Both the position numbers and the translations under genes were made by a program. Shown here piece after piece: positions 1 through 12,777 of a DNA stretch of 64,000 bases. This stretch comes from Malurus cyaneus samueli. Taxonomy: Eukaryota; Chordata; Aves; Passeriformes; Maluridae. The number at the start of each line of letters is the position of its first letter. The stretch's first letter is position 1. Under the pieces are notes generated by a model. It made no database searches. It worked only from the letters and a program-made list of their open reading frames with translations, and was not told the DNA's origin. Location: the NCBI GenBank assembly GCA_009741485.1, contig CM019219.1, positions 4,213,527 through 4,277,526 of the forward strand, written 5' to 3'.

Positions 1-585
1 GCTTCCTCTTGGGATCTGTCCTGAAACCTACCCGCTTCTTGTAGCGTCAAGTCTTGCTCAGAGCAGGCTTCATCTTGGTATCTGACCCAGTACCTACCTG
101 CTTATTTAGGAATACGTCCTGCTCAGAGCAGGATTCTCCTTGGGATCTGTCCTGGTACCTACCTGCTTCTTTAGGGACAAGTCCTGCTCAGAGCAGGCTT
201 CCTCCTGAAATCTGAACTGGTACCTACCGGCTTCTTCTAGGTACAAATCTTGCTCAGAACAGGTTTCCCTTTGGGATCTGTTTTGGTACCTACCTGTTTC
301 TTTGAGACAAAAGTCCTGCTCAAAGCAGGCTTCCTCTTGGGATCTATCCTGGAACCTACCTGCTTTAAGGCAAAAGTCCTGCTGAGAGCACGCTTCCCTT
401 TGGGATCAGTCCTGGTACTTACCTGCTTCTTTAATAATAAGTCCTGCTCAGAGCAGACTTCCTCTTGGGATCAGTCCTGGTACCTACCTGCTTCTTTAAT
501 AACAAGTCCTGCTCAGAGCAGGCTTCCTCTTGGGATGTGTTCTTGTACCCACTGTGTTGTTTGAGGTGCAGCTCCTCATCCTGTC
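1..585. repeat. Minisatellite, 63-66 bp unit, eight units plus a diverged ninth
   Basis: Head-to-tail repeats begin at about 1, 67, 132, 197, 263, 329, 392 and 457, and a diverged copy begins at 522. The unit starts GCTTCCTCTTGGGATCTGTC and ends CTGCTCAGAGCAG, with only a few differences between units. The array is cut by the window edge, so its full length is unknown. On the minus strand most units carry CAGGTAGGT, and the seventh carries CAGGTAAGT, which resemble 5' splice sites. Most units are not a multiple of three long, and the consensus has stops, so the array itself is unlikely to be translated. Sequence from 585 to about 715 looks like older, diverged units of the same period. Confidence 0.9.
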
Positions 586-1010
586 TGTCGCAGTGGTAGA
601 GCTCCTGCACTGTCACACTTTCTTCCTGCTGGTGCAGCTCTTGCTCTGTGCCATCTCCCCTCTGGACTGTGACACCTACCTCCCTCTGATGCAACTCTTG
701 GTGTCTCAGAGCTCCCCATGGGGAAACTTCCCCGATGATCATTCTTCTTGCCTTTGATAAAACTTGTGGACTGGGACTTCCTGCCAGAGGCAAAGCTCAT
801 GGCAGCTCGCATGCTCCAATTGGGAAAGCTCTTGATCCGTGTCATATTCCCACTCTTCATCCATGTGGACAAGGGCCCCCTCCTCCTCAGTGTCCAACAA
901 GGTCAGGCCTGAGCCACTGCCTGTCCCCAGCCACTGAGGGCCTGATCTTCCAGACAGGGAGACTCCCAGACTCTCCGCTGGGAGTTGGGGTTCACCTTGT
1001 CTACTTCCAT
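431..1010 (-). pseudogene. Possible decayed Q/E-rich repetitive gene, unrecognised
   Basis: The minus strand has a TATA box at 1101-1107, an ATG at 1010 (MEVDKVNPNSQRR...) that stops after 35 codons at 903, and then coding-like stretches in other frames. One frame carries DTEEEGALVHMDEEWEYD and QELSQLEHASCHEL. Another (793 to 431) carries successive units QELHQREVGVTVQ, QELHQQEESVTVQ and EELHLKQHSGYK. These are about 22 residues apart, matching the 65-66 bp DNA period. The frames do not connect without at least two shifts (near 905 and 740-790). This fits a broken gene whose 3' part grew from the minisatellite, or a chance effect of a degenerate repeat. I do not recognise the product. An intact multi-exon gene with unusual splicing cannot be excluded. 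Confidence 0.3.
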
Positions 1011-1100
1011 GTCTGATGTCATCTGGCACAGAGGGATCCCGGGAGCTGCTTCCTGCTGAGGGGTTGTCACCCAACTGGGCACCCCAGGGCTCTGCGCCCC

Positions 1101-1107
1101 TTATATA
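1101..1107 (-). promoter_or_regulatory. TATA box candidate
   Basis: GGGGTATATAAGGGG on the minus strand is a near-ideal TATA box in a locally GC-rich setting. It lies about 90 bases upstream of the ATG at 1010, so a start site near 1072-1078 would leave a 5' leader of about 65 bases. It may belong to the broken reading frames downstream or to a retroelement LTR. Confidence 0.4.
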
Positions 1108-1169
1108 CCCCCCACCATGTCACAATGGCCTCTGGGCACCACAAGGTTCCACATCACCCAGGGCCCTGT

Positions 1170-1720
1170 GTCACAGAGGGCCACTCGTGGAACCCTTCAA
1201 CGATCGGAAGAGACATGGAGTAGCCCTGGGGCTTGTGGGCTTCCAGCCCTTTGTTATGGTCCAGTCATTAAAATGATCAGGAATGCCTCTGCCCGAATTA
1301 GGCTGCAAACAAGGCCTTATACCAAAGTCCATAGTGTGGATTTTATTTAACAGTAAGAGAGAGAAAGAGAGAACTAGAAAGAAACAGAAAAGAGGTGTGG
1401 GGAGACAAAGAGAGTGACAGCGACATATAAAGTAGAAAACCTTACTTTGTGGATCCTGGCAGTGTCCCATTGATGCTCTCCTCTGGGACTTCTTGGTGGT
1501 GAGGGTTCCCCATGGACATGGAGTTCAGTGGACTGACAGACACTTGGGGCGGGTGGGAAGGCCCAGGGGACTCCCCTGGAGGCAGTTTGACTCTGCAAGG
1601 TTGGGATCTCTGCCATGGTACTGCTCAGCCTCACAATTATTCTTCACACCCAACCCTGCAGCAGCTATAAATGCACACATTTCCGCTGAAGAGTACAGAG
1701 CAATTCTTTGAGCCTTCCCA
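1170..1720 (-). other. Possible retroelement/LTR-like or exon-like segment
   Basis: Read on the minus strand, this segment has an 86-codon frame (1634-1374) containing MAEIPTLQSQTASRG. A possible donor CACAAA/GTAAGG follows, then a long C/T tract with TTTCTTTCTAG, and AATAAA near 1345-1350. Polypyrimidine plus AATAAA plus the TATA box further on resembles parts of an LTR or a compact transcription unit. I see no clear terminal repeats, primer-binding site or recognisable retroviral protein, so this is a weak call. Confidence 0.2.
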
Positions 1721-4700
1721 ATGTTTCAGCTCCAGGGTTTCATCTGCACTCCAGGTAAATACACTCAGAGCTACCAATAATCAATATCAGGACTTGGTCT
1801 GTTTGTTAATCAAATAATGTTGTCCCCATAAAGCTGGATTGTTTGTATTTCAGCACAATGGTTTCATTTTGCTTCAATATTTCCCTCATTTAAGACAATT
1901 TTACAGATCTAGGTTTCATTTATTTTCAGTTCCTGAACATTTTCCTTTGCCTGGTGAGTGGAAATTATCTCAGCATCCTCTGATGCCTGTGTTCTTCCAG
2001 CAACACTCATTTAGAGGGTACACAAACACTTCCACATGTTGATATTTTGAAATGTGGAGCTAATTACCATAATTTCCATTCAAACAGCCCTAGCAAGGAT
2101 AAAGGAAGAGGAGAATGGCTTTCCTGGTGTAGCACCTGAAGGTGGGTGTTAAAGGCAGAAGGTGACAATTTTTTTTTGTTGTTATTTTCATCTTCACGAG
2201 TCCTTAGAATGCTAAAACAAGCAGTTTGTAGAAGAATGCAATAACTTTTATTGCACTAACTGGTGTAATCCAAAAATAAACGGATATATCCAAAAGAAAC
2301 AGACACACTTTTGGGTACGTAACACTGAGTACAATAACAGAAAACATATTCAGGAGTAAAAACCCCACAGAAACAAACCCACAAAACCCCATCTCCACAC
2401 CAAGCAGAGTATTTCCTGGTTATATTGTCTCAGATAAATCTGTCACCCACCTGAGCTCACAAGTGAGCAACATCCTCATCATACTCAGTGAAAACTAGGA
2501 TTTTAGGCACCTATTAAATAGTAACACAGACAATACACAGCTACTACATCTCTAGTACTTTAAACATCCACACATGCAAAAGAAGTTAAGGTTCACTTAA
2601 CTCAAACATTTGAAACCCCGAAGATAGGAAGCAACTGAAACCACATATTAAATTTGCTCCAAGGAAAAAATATTCAGATAAACTAAATAATTTTTAAAGA
2701 TGCTTAACCAGGGCTAGTTTTCCAAGCAGAAAATGAAATCTCTCATTGCTTCCCATTCCTCAGGTTTCTTAGAAGAGCTTTGTTCCCTATGGAGGAAGCT
2801 CATGTTTCCACTTTAGTTTTCCCCTGGTTTGCTCCCAGGCTGGTGATCTTATCAAACTTCACCATGTTCAATATCTGCTGAATTGGTTGCTTGATAAAGT
2901 CTAACAACAAGTAACCCAAAACTTAAAGGATAAAGCAGAATTTCTTGATTTGAAGAAAACTGAGAAAGGGTGCACAAGGGATAGATGTTAGGGGAAACAT
3001 ACGGTGAGCTTATTACTTCACAAGTCCATAGAGTTTATATAAAGAAAGAAAAAAGAAAATACTTCCCTCTTTTTCTGTTCAGTTCTTACACAACTCACAA
3101 GTACAACCTTGAAAAATTAATAACCAGCTTATAAAATTTAATTCCCTTTGCCCTAACAGAACTTTTCTTGCCCCCAGAAAAGTCAGAAGATTCTATAAAA
3201 GGAGTTCCAGAAAGGCAATGTTCTTAAACTACCATCAACATATGCAGTGTTAAAACCACTGAGATTTTCTTTTTCTTTCTTAATATAGGAAGAAAAAAAA
3301 AGGTTTTTAAACACATGCCGAGCTCCATAGAAAGAAAAATCCCATCCCTGTTGCTTTCTGATCATGTATATATGGAATTAAAATGAACTTTTTTCTACTG
3401 CTGCTTAAAAGTTGTATTGTTAGACATGGCCTCCAAGGAAGCAGGAAGGTGAACTATTGTGCTGGTTTTGAAATAAGCAACAGTAGTAAGCCCATTAAAA
3501 GAACATAATTAAAAATAAAACAAAGGACCAAAAACTAAGGTGTTCTAATTAAAGGAAATAAAACATACACAAACACACAAAGAGCCAAACAAACCATAAA
3601 ACAGGCTAATAAATGTAGCTGAGAACTTTTCCTGTGTAAGTCATGTCTCTGAAGAGCTGTTTATAACCCTTCTCCGGGTGCTCTTTGGCACGGGTGGGTT
3701 CCCATTGGTTTCAGTTGCCCATTTTTGAGAGCAGCTGTTCCCTGCACTCCACATTGCCAATGTGCCTCTGCTCTGAGGATTTGGGTCCTACTTGTGCCCT
3801 GCAGTGGGTTTGTGGCTGAAATTTGCTCCTGCTGCAGCAGGGAACACTCATACTCGGTGTGGAAATGTGAAGACAACAAGAGACAGTTTTATAAATTCTG
3901 GCAAAGCCACAGAGCTTTACATGGGTCACGAGGAGTTCACTTGATACTGAGAACAGATTAGGTTTATAAATGTTTGTAATTCAGGATAGTGTAGAGGTGC
4001 AGAGGTCTTACAGCAATTTTAATGGCTATTTAGTGACCTGCCACAATTGGCAGGCGTTTCTGATGGAAATGTGTGGTTCAGTGCAGTTTTCTCTAGGAAG
4101 AACCCAACCTGTGAGCAAATAGATTTGATCTCGAGGCTGATTTTCTGAAAGGCCTTCCACTGAGAATAGTAAAATTTTCATCCCCATAGAAAAAAATCCC
4201 TGTCCAGTTGTCACATGTACATGCCATGTGCTTAACCCATGGACGGCTGCTCCTCCAGGGCACAGGCAGCATCTCCAGAAGGCTTTTGTGTTTAACAAAT
4301 ATCTGATTCCATTTTCCTCTGACTGTCTGCCTCTGTGAATGTTGATTTTTCCAGGATGTGGTTTTTGTCTGTGAGCACACTAACTCTCCTCACAGAGAGC
4401 TGCAATCCACACCTCTGTGTGCAATAAACCTCAGGGGCTGCAGAGGAAAGGCACACAGATCTCTGTGACATTTCATCTCATCAGCTCTGCCAGAGCTTTA
4501 AATACCCAGGGTACTCAGCACATATTCATGAGCTCCTTCCCGCTCATTAAGGGTCTGTTATTCCCCCACAAGCCGGCAGAAGGAATATATGTTTTGAAAT
4601 ATCCACTTTCCTACTTCTCTTCCAGAATTTTTGAGCTTTCCATGCAATTCCCCTGCTGTATCAGAGTCAAATATTGCTGCAAGCTGTGGCTCGAGGCTAA

Positions 4701-7700
4701 AAGAGCCTCCTCTCGCTTCCACCATGCACAGATATTTTTATATCAGTGGTAGTTTGAAAAAGATTAATTGAGGGAAAAAATGTCTTCTGAAAGGATTGTG
4801 TTGCTATCATATTTATTTGTTTCCAATCTCTTTTGTAGCCTGTCTGAGACGAAAGTCCCCAGCTGGCAGTACATTTTTGTTGTTAATGCTTGTTATGTTA
4901 TTGGTTCTCCCAGCACTTTCAGAATATTCCAGTTTTGCCCCTGATGAAGTGCTCTGGTTCCCACTTGTGCAGACTGGTCTCCATCAGCCCAGCTCACCAG
5001 CAGATCTTAAATCATGCCAGCAATTCTTTCATATCTATTTGTTCCTGCTTTTGCCCTCAGCAGGCACCTCCAGTCGTACCATTTTGTTTCATTTGAGTTA
5101 AATGACTCTGCTAAGCTCTTGTGTCATATTCAAGAAAACAGCGTGCAGCATTTCCCTCGGACTTGCAGGAGGCAGGGAATTAAACAACTTCTTCTCATCA
5201 GCTGCCTTTACTCTTAGGGCACTGACAAATTAATGCTGCCTATGCCGGTGCAACTCCTCCTGATCTTTTGGAGTTTGGAGGCAGTGAATCTCCATTCTGT
5301 CTGAATTAAATGCAGATGCCTGGGGAGTACAGGGCTGTCCAGTCTGGCTCCCTGCAGTGATAAACCTCTGGCAGCTGCTCCTGTGGAAGGCACGCTGCTC
5401 CAGCATCCCCGAGGTGAGATTTGGCTTTGCAGACATCCCCAGCCATGATGGTTTGGAACGTTGTGCCTGCAGGTTTGCTGCTTCACACAGCCCCAGATTG
5501 CCTCCAGAAACCTCTTTCACTGGCACAGATAATGAATGATTTCCGTTTTAAAAAGAAAAGCAGTAAGAAGTTGGATTTGGAAGATCTATATCCCAAAACC
5601 AGGTGTGCTGGGATGGGAGTGAGTTATTCAGCAGCCCACAGCCTGACCCTGGTGGCCCAGATGTGGCTCTATCCTGAGCTAAGCCTGGAGATTTCAAACA
5701 GGAGTTGTAGGTCAAGAAAATGAAATAATTCCACATTATGTTAAACCTCTCAAAATCCAGTGCAGCTCTTGCATTAAGCTCAGATCTAGCAAAGCCATGC
5801 TTTGGAGGTTTCCTGACCTGGAGCCACATCTATGGGAAAAAGGAGGAAAAACAAAAAAGAAGTACTTTAAAATTTCCCACCAGACATAAACTATTTTAAA
5901 AAATTTTCTTTTAGATTTGATTTGTACATGAAAGTGAAGAAAATCTACTCTTAAAATTTGGAAGGATTTACACTGCTGTTGGCAGTGCAGGAAAAACAGT
6001 ATTTTCATAATTGACCTTGAAATGGGAAAGCTGAGAGCTAACTCATTTCATTCCAACCCACATTTATTTCATCACGTGTGTCAAAATGGGGAGTTAATTT
6101 TTCTCTTGGAGGTCGAGAAAACATCCCAGGTAATCAGCAAATCAGACAGGTCTGTCAGGGAGAACCCCTGAGCTCCTCATATTAAACCAGTCCAGGCATT
6201 TCTGAAGCCCAAGAGCAACATAGACTGAACACTTGGAAAGGAGAATTTGCTATTTGGAATTGACTTGTCAATGGCGAGGGGGATGTTATTTTGAAAGAAA
6301 ATCGATGCAGAGAGATGGCAGTGGAGCTGAACAGTAAACAGTTGGTAAATGAATGCCTCTATGGTCTGAGCCCAAAACCTCCTTGTTATTTTTTTCCTAG
6401 GAAATCAGACTGCATTTATTTTTAATTTGAATCCTGATTTCCTCAGGTGCCACTCACCCTTGAATAAAAAACCTAAGCTGAAAGCAAAGCTACCAACAAC
6501 ACATTATAGACAGTCAATCTGACTAGTGGATTCCCCACTAGGTTCTTACATATTTATGCCAAGGAATTTTTATTGCAATGTTTTATTCTACAGTAAGAAA
6601 AATTATAGAAGCATTGCCCTCTGCATTCAACAGAAGTTATTAAAAATATTGTGGTTTTTTTCAAATTATGCATCGCTTTTGAGAAGATTAAAAACACTCC
6701 TGATGCAGGAACTGACAGCAGTTAAATTAATACGGAGACGAAAGGAAAATTTTAGGTATGAAAGAGGGCAAAGAAATTTAAAAGTCACCAAACCAAACAA
6801 AAAACACCTCCTTGCAAACGTCAGCAGGGAGAGCTGGTTGATATTCTTCAGTGCCAAATTCAAATCAGCAACCTGAGCCAAAAACCTCCCTTGGCTTGTT
6901 GCAGCCTCAGTGCCTTGCCAAGCCATAATTAACAATGCTGTTTGTACACTGCACAAATCACATCAGCTCCAGCTCCTGCGTGCCCGGAATCACCGAGCGC
7001 TTCCCAGGATGTGCAGCACGGCTCCAGGAGCTCATGATGGGCTTTCATTGCACCTTGGCCAACTCCAGCAGCCTTGAGGTGTTCAAGGTGGCTGTTCACC
7101 TTGACAGGAATAAGCTCAGTAACTACAACAGAGAAATAAATGTCTGTGCAGTAGTTTCAGACTACTATTGGTGTCACCCACCTACTGTTGCTCTTTGTTA
7201 GTCTTATTTAAATTTTTTTGCAAAAACATTGGGCTACAATTTCTGCCATATAACAGTGAAAAGCAAAACAAATGTGAAGATTATTTGAAAAATAGGAAAT
7301 CTTTCTCAAAACCCATACAGTCAAGAACAAAGCAACCCCAAGAATCATATACAGAAAGCTAGAGAGCAGATGAGACCTCATAACTTATGGAGTTCATCAG
7401 GAGGAAATCAGAACATTGCCTTCTAAGATCCTTACCCAAAGCTCTAGCTGGCCACACTCATGAAGTTGAGTAAAATATCCTTTTTCAAAGGCAACATCTT
7501 AGTTTGTGCCTAATTTATAAGTGCATGTTGAAGACTTCTTGAGGTGAAGTGTATAAAGAAGCAAGCCCGTTAGGAACACAACACCTGAAGTGGAGTTTAA
7601 GCTAAATTTAAGACCAAAATTAGTATCCAGAAACTTTTCCTTGGTTGGTGCCTGGCCCTGAAGGCAATGCAAACCTTACAATCTTCAGACTTCCTCTAGT

Positions 7701-10700
7701 TTGAGCCAGAATGAGGAGCTGGCCACATTGCTTACAAGACAGGAATAACAACATGTCTATGGAGCAGGAGGGATCAACAGAAGGTTGTTTTTGGGCTGTT
7801 TCCCTTTGGGGAGGTGATGGTTTATTGTCATCTTTCCTCCTTGCTGTTGGTGATGCTGAAGCAAAGCCCAGGACATTTCATTAACTGTAATTTTGTGACA
7901 TTATCTGTTTGCTGCAGAGCTGCCCTGACTGAGCTGGTTTTCTCAAATAGACAAAATAGAGGTTAGAGAATATTTCAGTGCAGCAAATAAAGCAAAAAGG
8001 GCATTTCTTGGAGAGGGAGGTGTCATGCAGGGATTTTAATCCCATATTTAACATACTTTATTCTACTGTCCTCATACACAGCTGCAGATCAATTTGTGCA
8101 CTGAGTTCAAGAGCTGTTTGAGGGAAACAGAGTCTGACTTTCAGGAGACCTAACTCGTTGCCTTTCAAGTGTTTTTTTTCTTCATGAAGGCCGCATCTAT
8201 TTACACCAATATGTAATAATAGAGTGACAGCACTATTGTGATTATGACAGCTTTAGACAAAGCGAGCAATGAAGGTTCCATGTGTGTTCTGCAGCTGTGG
8301 AACTCATGGAACTAGTTGGCTTTTGAGATTACTTGGTACAAATGTGCCCTGATCCATGATCGTGAATCTTAGGGTTTAGCCCAGAAGATAATCATTATCC
8401 ATATTAGCACGAGATGTCCTTTAGCTGCACATTCAGCTTGTCCTCTCTGTGAAGCAGCCTGGAACCTGGACACAACCTTAGGACTGGTAATAATGAGCTC
8501 TGAATTTCATGAAAAATGTTGGTGGCTGGAAGGAAGACTATTGGAAACCTGTCTCCTGAGACAGGATGCATTCTGGCATTTTATTGAGGATTGTAATTCA
8601 GCAGGAAGACTCTGGTTTACGGCTTTCCATTTCTTCTTTCAGTGGCAGATATTCTACTTTGAATGACTCCAGAATATTCAATCATGAATTTGGTTTTACG
8701 TTTATAAAGCCCAACATCAAAAGAACGTGGGCACCCTGATATATTATTGCAGGCTCAGTAAAAGAATTGGCATGAGGAGAGCTTTTTTTTGTACAAATCC
8801 ATAAAAATGGACACACAGTGGGATAGAGAAAGCAATGATTTGATATTGCTGTGATGATTAAAACAAAACCCCCAAAGCCAAAGATTTAGATGGCTGCTTT
8901 TATTATGAGAGATAAAAGTACATTCCTCAAAGGAATTCATTAATGTGGGAAAGCTGCTATTATACACTGAACTTTAATGGCTCTTGGAGTAAAGAAAGAA
9001 CCTAATGTTTGGCACAACTTTGTATAATTTCATCTTTTTAAATAATGATTCCATGATTCTGTTGTAAAGAGGAAAAAACATGTTGTTTTAAAAATATTTT
9101 ATGTTTCATATTAATTTAATTCTATAGTCATCAGGGTTTGAGCTATGTACATTGAAATGTTTACTATCAAAGTTCACAGAAGGATAATGTTTTTGAAGGT
9201 TATGGAATTGCTCCACTAAACTGTGTTGTAGCTCAAAATGGAGTCTCCCAGCTGAGTCCTATCCTAAAGTTAATTTTCAGATAGAATCATTTTGCCGTGC
9301 CACAGACAGAACATGAGACAGTCCTACTTAGGCTTTCATAGATAGTATTTAGTTTGCATTATTCTCCTTTCCCATTAGACTATAGATCCTGTTTCCAGAG
9401 TCAACAATCTGCCTTCCTTCCTTTTCATTATTGATTACAACTTCTGACACTACACTATATTAAGCCAATGACATTTTGCCCTCGTTCAGTTTTTTTGTTG
9501 GCACAAGAATGAAAATCATAAAAACCATGGAAAAAAGCCTGGCCACGAGAATTCAGAAGAGCTCGCTCTCATTTGAGTACACAGCACAAAATCTTCTCAG
9601 AAGTGGAAAATGAGAATATTGAAGAGTTAAATGATTCTTCTGATGACCTTGACAACAGGAAGCCAGTGCAGTTGAGCTGTACTGAATGCATTGTGCTACT
9701 CCATTATGAACCCTTTAAATAAAAGGAAAATACAGATTCTCCTTTTAATAACCCAAAAGAAAGGTTACAATACAATTTTTGAGGTTCAGTTGAAACAGAT
9801 TGAGTATGTATTAAAGTGGAAGTAGTCAAGAAGAGTTTCACCCTTAAACTCCATTCTCATAAAGATCATTTGATCCCACTGTGTTGAAAGAGGTGGGGTG
9901 ATAGTGGACACAGACAGCAAAGCCTCTAACAGTAGCAAATTGGGTAATTTGACATTTTCTGTAGACCTCTGAATGCACAAGATATTTGGGAAATAAAATG
10001 CAAAACTAATTCAAACTTAGAGTAGCTGACTAGCAGTGAAGGTAGCTAAATAACATTTTCTTGCATGTGTGTTTTCTCCTTCAGTTTGGTCTGCTTTTCA
10101 GACAGAGGAATTTCAAAATAAATTTTTGTTACACAAGGGGTGAAAAAAGAGCATTACCATATTCAATTTCCCACAAATGTCTGTTGCAGCAGTAAAAGCA
10201 GATGGCATCAGAAACAAATGAACATCAACTCTTCTTGGAGTAAGTCTAATGAGAACAGGTTGAGTTTGATGGAGATAATGACTTTCGAAAATTCATCAAT
10301 TTTTATGCAATAAAAGGAAATTGCAGCAAACATTTCCTGTAGCGTGTAATCCTTACATCCAGGCAGAAAGTTAATTTAATGGTCTTCCAAGGGCTGATCT
10401 TGTAAGAGGTCTGAGAACTGAGTTCTTGATGAAGAAACTAAAGTCACTCAAAACTTTTTCTGTGCTGGCACCACACACACACACCTGAAGGAGCTGAGTT
10501 TGGTCAAAGGCATTGCTGAAACTCTGCAGTGCCAAGAGATTTTTTTGGCCCATTAGCTGGGTATTTACTGCTGATCTTTGTAAAAGACCTAACTGGGTTA
10601 ACTTCTGCCCTGGAAAATGTATTACAGGACTGTAGATGCCATGGCCAAGGATGCAAGTGATTCCCAGCAATCTGGATTTCAAATACCTATTTATATTTAC

Positions 10701-12777
10701 ATATCTCTTTTTGCCCTGTAGGGAGCTGAGAATCCATTACCCCATGGTTTTGAAGGGAGAAAAGGTTGGTACAAGGCAGGACAATAAAACATTTCCACAC
10801 CTGCACCTTGTATGGAATAGCTGTGGAAAGCTTCTGCCTGGGAGTCTTGTAAAAATTATTTCCACAGGACTTTGATTAAATAATTCCTATTTGAAGAGCA
10901 CGTTGCTATGCCTATGATTTTTAAAGGTTTCACTTATCTTTTCTGTTATTTTCCTGCATTCAGCTCAAAGGGAGCCTGGATTTTTCATGCTTGACATCTT
11001 TCTCTCTGCCCTGTTGCAAGGGCTGTCGCCTCCCTCTTTGCCTTTTGCTGTGAAATTCTCTGATAAAAACCATAAAGGCAACCCCACACTCATCTCACTT
11101 TCATCATTTTGTCATTCTGCGGGATTTCCAGTGCTTCCCCTCACAACGTCCTCCCCAAAGACTCCAGGAATAAGTGGACATAAAAGCCATTGATAACAAA
11201 TATAGACATTAAGGCTTTTCCTACAAAATGGTATTCATGTTCCTTCTGCAAACATTAAAAACCAGACACCTGGAGAAAAGAGATAACACAAATATTCTCT
11301 GGAAGACTTTTCTTCCTCCAAGCACTTCTGAGAATTTGCAATTCACATCAAAACTGAGTAGACTTGCAAATTCCTTGTCTGTGGACTTGGGCATTAAAGC
11401 GCGGGTGAATATGGACATTAGGAATTAATCTCAGGTTAATAAATCCACAGTTTGCAAAGAAAACTAAAAGACAGTCACAGCACTATCTCCAAAATGGTTC
11501 AATAACATGGAAGTGACAACATTTAATAGGATTTGGCAGTTAAGATGTAGAAATGGGCCCTGGATAACCTGAGGGAGGTCCAGCTTCAGCTCCAAAACTC
11601 CAAATTCACTGTAGGTTTCTTCTGAGTGTTTGTGCAACCAATGAAACTTTGCGAATTAAATTCAATTGTTTCTCAGAGGGCAGGAAAATTAAATACAGAT
11701 GTAACTAACTGCAAATAAAATATTGACCCTTTTTCATGTATGTTCAAAGTGTAAGAAGCATTTTGAAGCAGCTGGTCTCCATGCCTCACAAAAGTACATA
11801 AATATTATTATTGGAACATCTAGATACAACTCAAAAAGTTAAACATCTGTAATCTGAGATTTTGAGTTGAAAACAACAAAGATTGATTTTCAAAATACTG
11901 CTCAATAACTAACATGTTTGCCAAAGGGAAACACTCAATGAAAGTAAGACAATTTGTTAAAAAAAATCAGTATTACTCAAACACAGGGTGACATTTATTA
12001 GGATTAGAGCTATTATAATGGTGAACCCAGAATGGATATTCGGGAATAGGATTCTGTCAATCTGAATAGAAAAAAAAGAAAGGAGGTTGAAAACATGGAG
12101 CCACTCGAGCATTAGTATGAATATATTCAAATATGCCAATGAATTTTCTCTAGCTGAAGCCTACTCATTTCCATATCACTTACTGGAGATGATTACTTAA
12201 CATTTTAGTTAATATTCAGTGTTAATTAGATAGACTGGCAGAAGAGACAGGGCTCAACATCTTCTGCCTCTTCTTTCTCCTTTATTAAAGAAACTTTGGC
12301 CTCAGGACAGCAAAGGATTTTGCTACTTAGCATTAGCATTATTAAGTGCATTAAGCATCATCTCATCAAAGAGACTGAACTTTCAAGTGGTTTTCTATTC
12401 AGTTTTCTCAGCTTCCTCTTCAGTAGTGTAAGTTATTCCATTATATTCAGTGAAACTTTTCTGGAGAAAGGAACATCCATCAGGTCAACATCAACGATGC
12501 CACAAAGATTCAGCCAGAACAAGTTCTTTGATTTAGACACTTTGCCCCCCCTGCTTTGAATTTTTTCTTTCTTCCTTTGCTTACAAATCTTTGTATAAGC
12601 CATAAAATACTGCACTGATCCCCAGGCTTACCCAGTCTGCTTCTTTTGTAATTTTGAACAGCTGCAACCTCGGCAGCACTGCTGGATTTAATTAACCTGA
12701 CAAAAGAGCCCTCTCCCTCCAGAAGGAGAGCTTTTATTCACTCAGGAAGACTCAAATATTAGGACAGGCCTGTGAAT
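1721..12777. other. Intergenic, no gene recognised
   Basis: AT-rich single-copy-looking DNA. All frames are short and unlike known proteins. A perfect 8-bp-arm palindrome with a 3-base spacer (2237-2255) overlaps a minus-strand AATAAA followed by a T/G-rich stretch, so a transcript end is possible there. No interspersed repeat is recognised. Confidence 0.6.

Noticed and set aside
7361..7393. Weak match to 40433-40465 (GCAGATGAGACCT...)
   Set aside because: Only about 33 bases with several mismatches and no extension; could be coincidence or an old repeat fragment.
9045..9066. ATGATTCCATGATTCTG, similar to a CR1 tail
   Set aside because: The preceding sequence does not match the CR1 3' region, so two short matching words are not enough.
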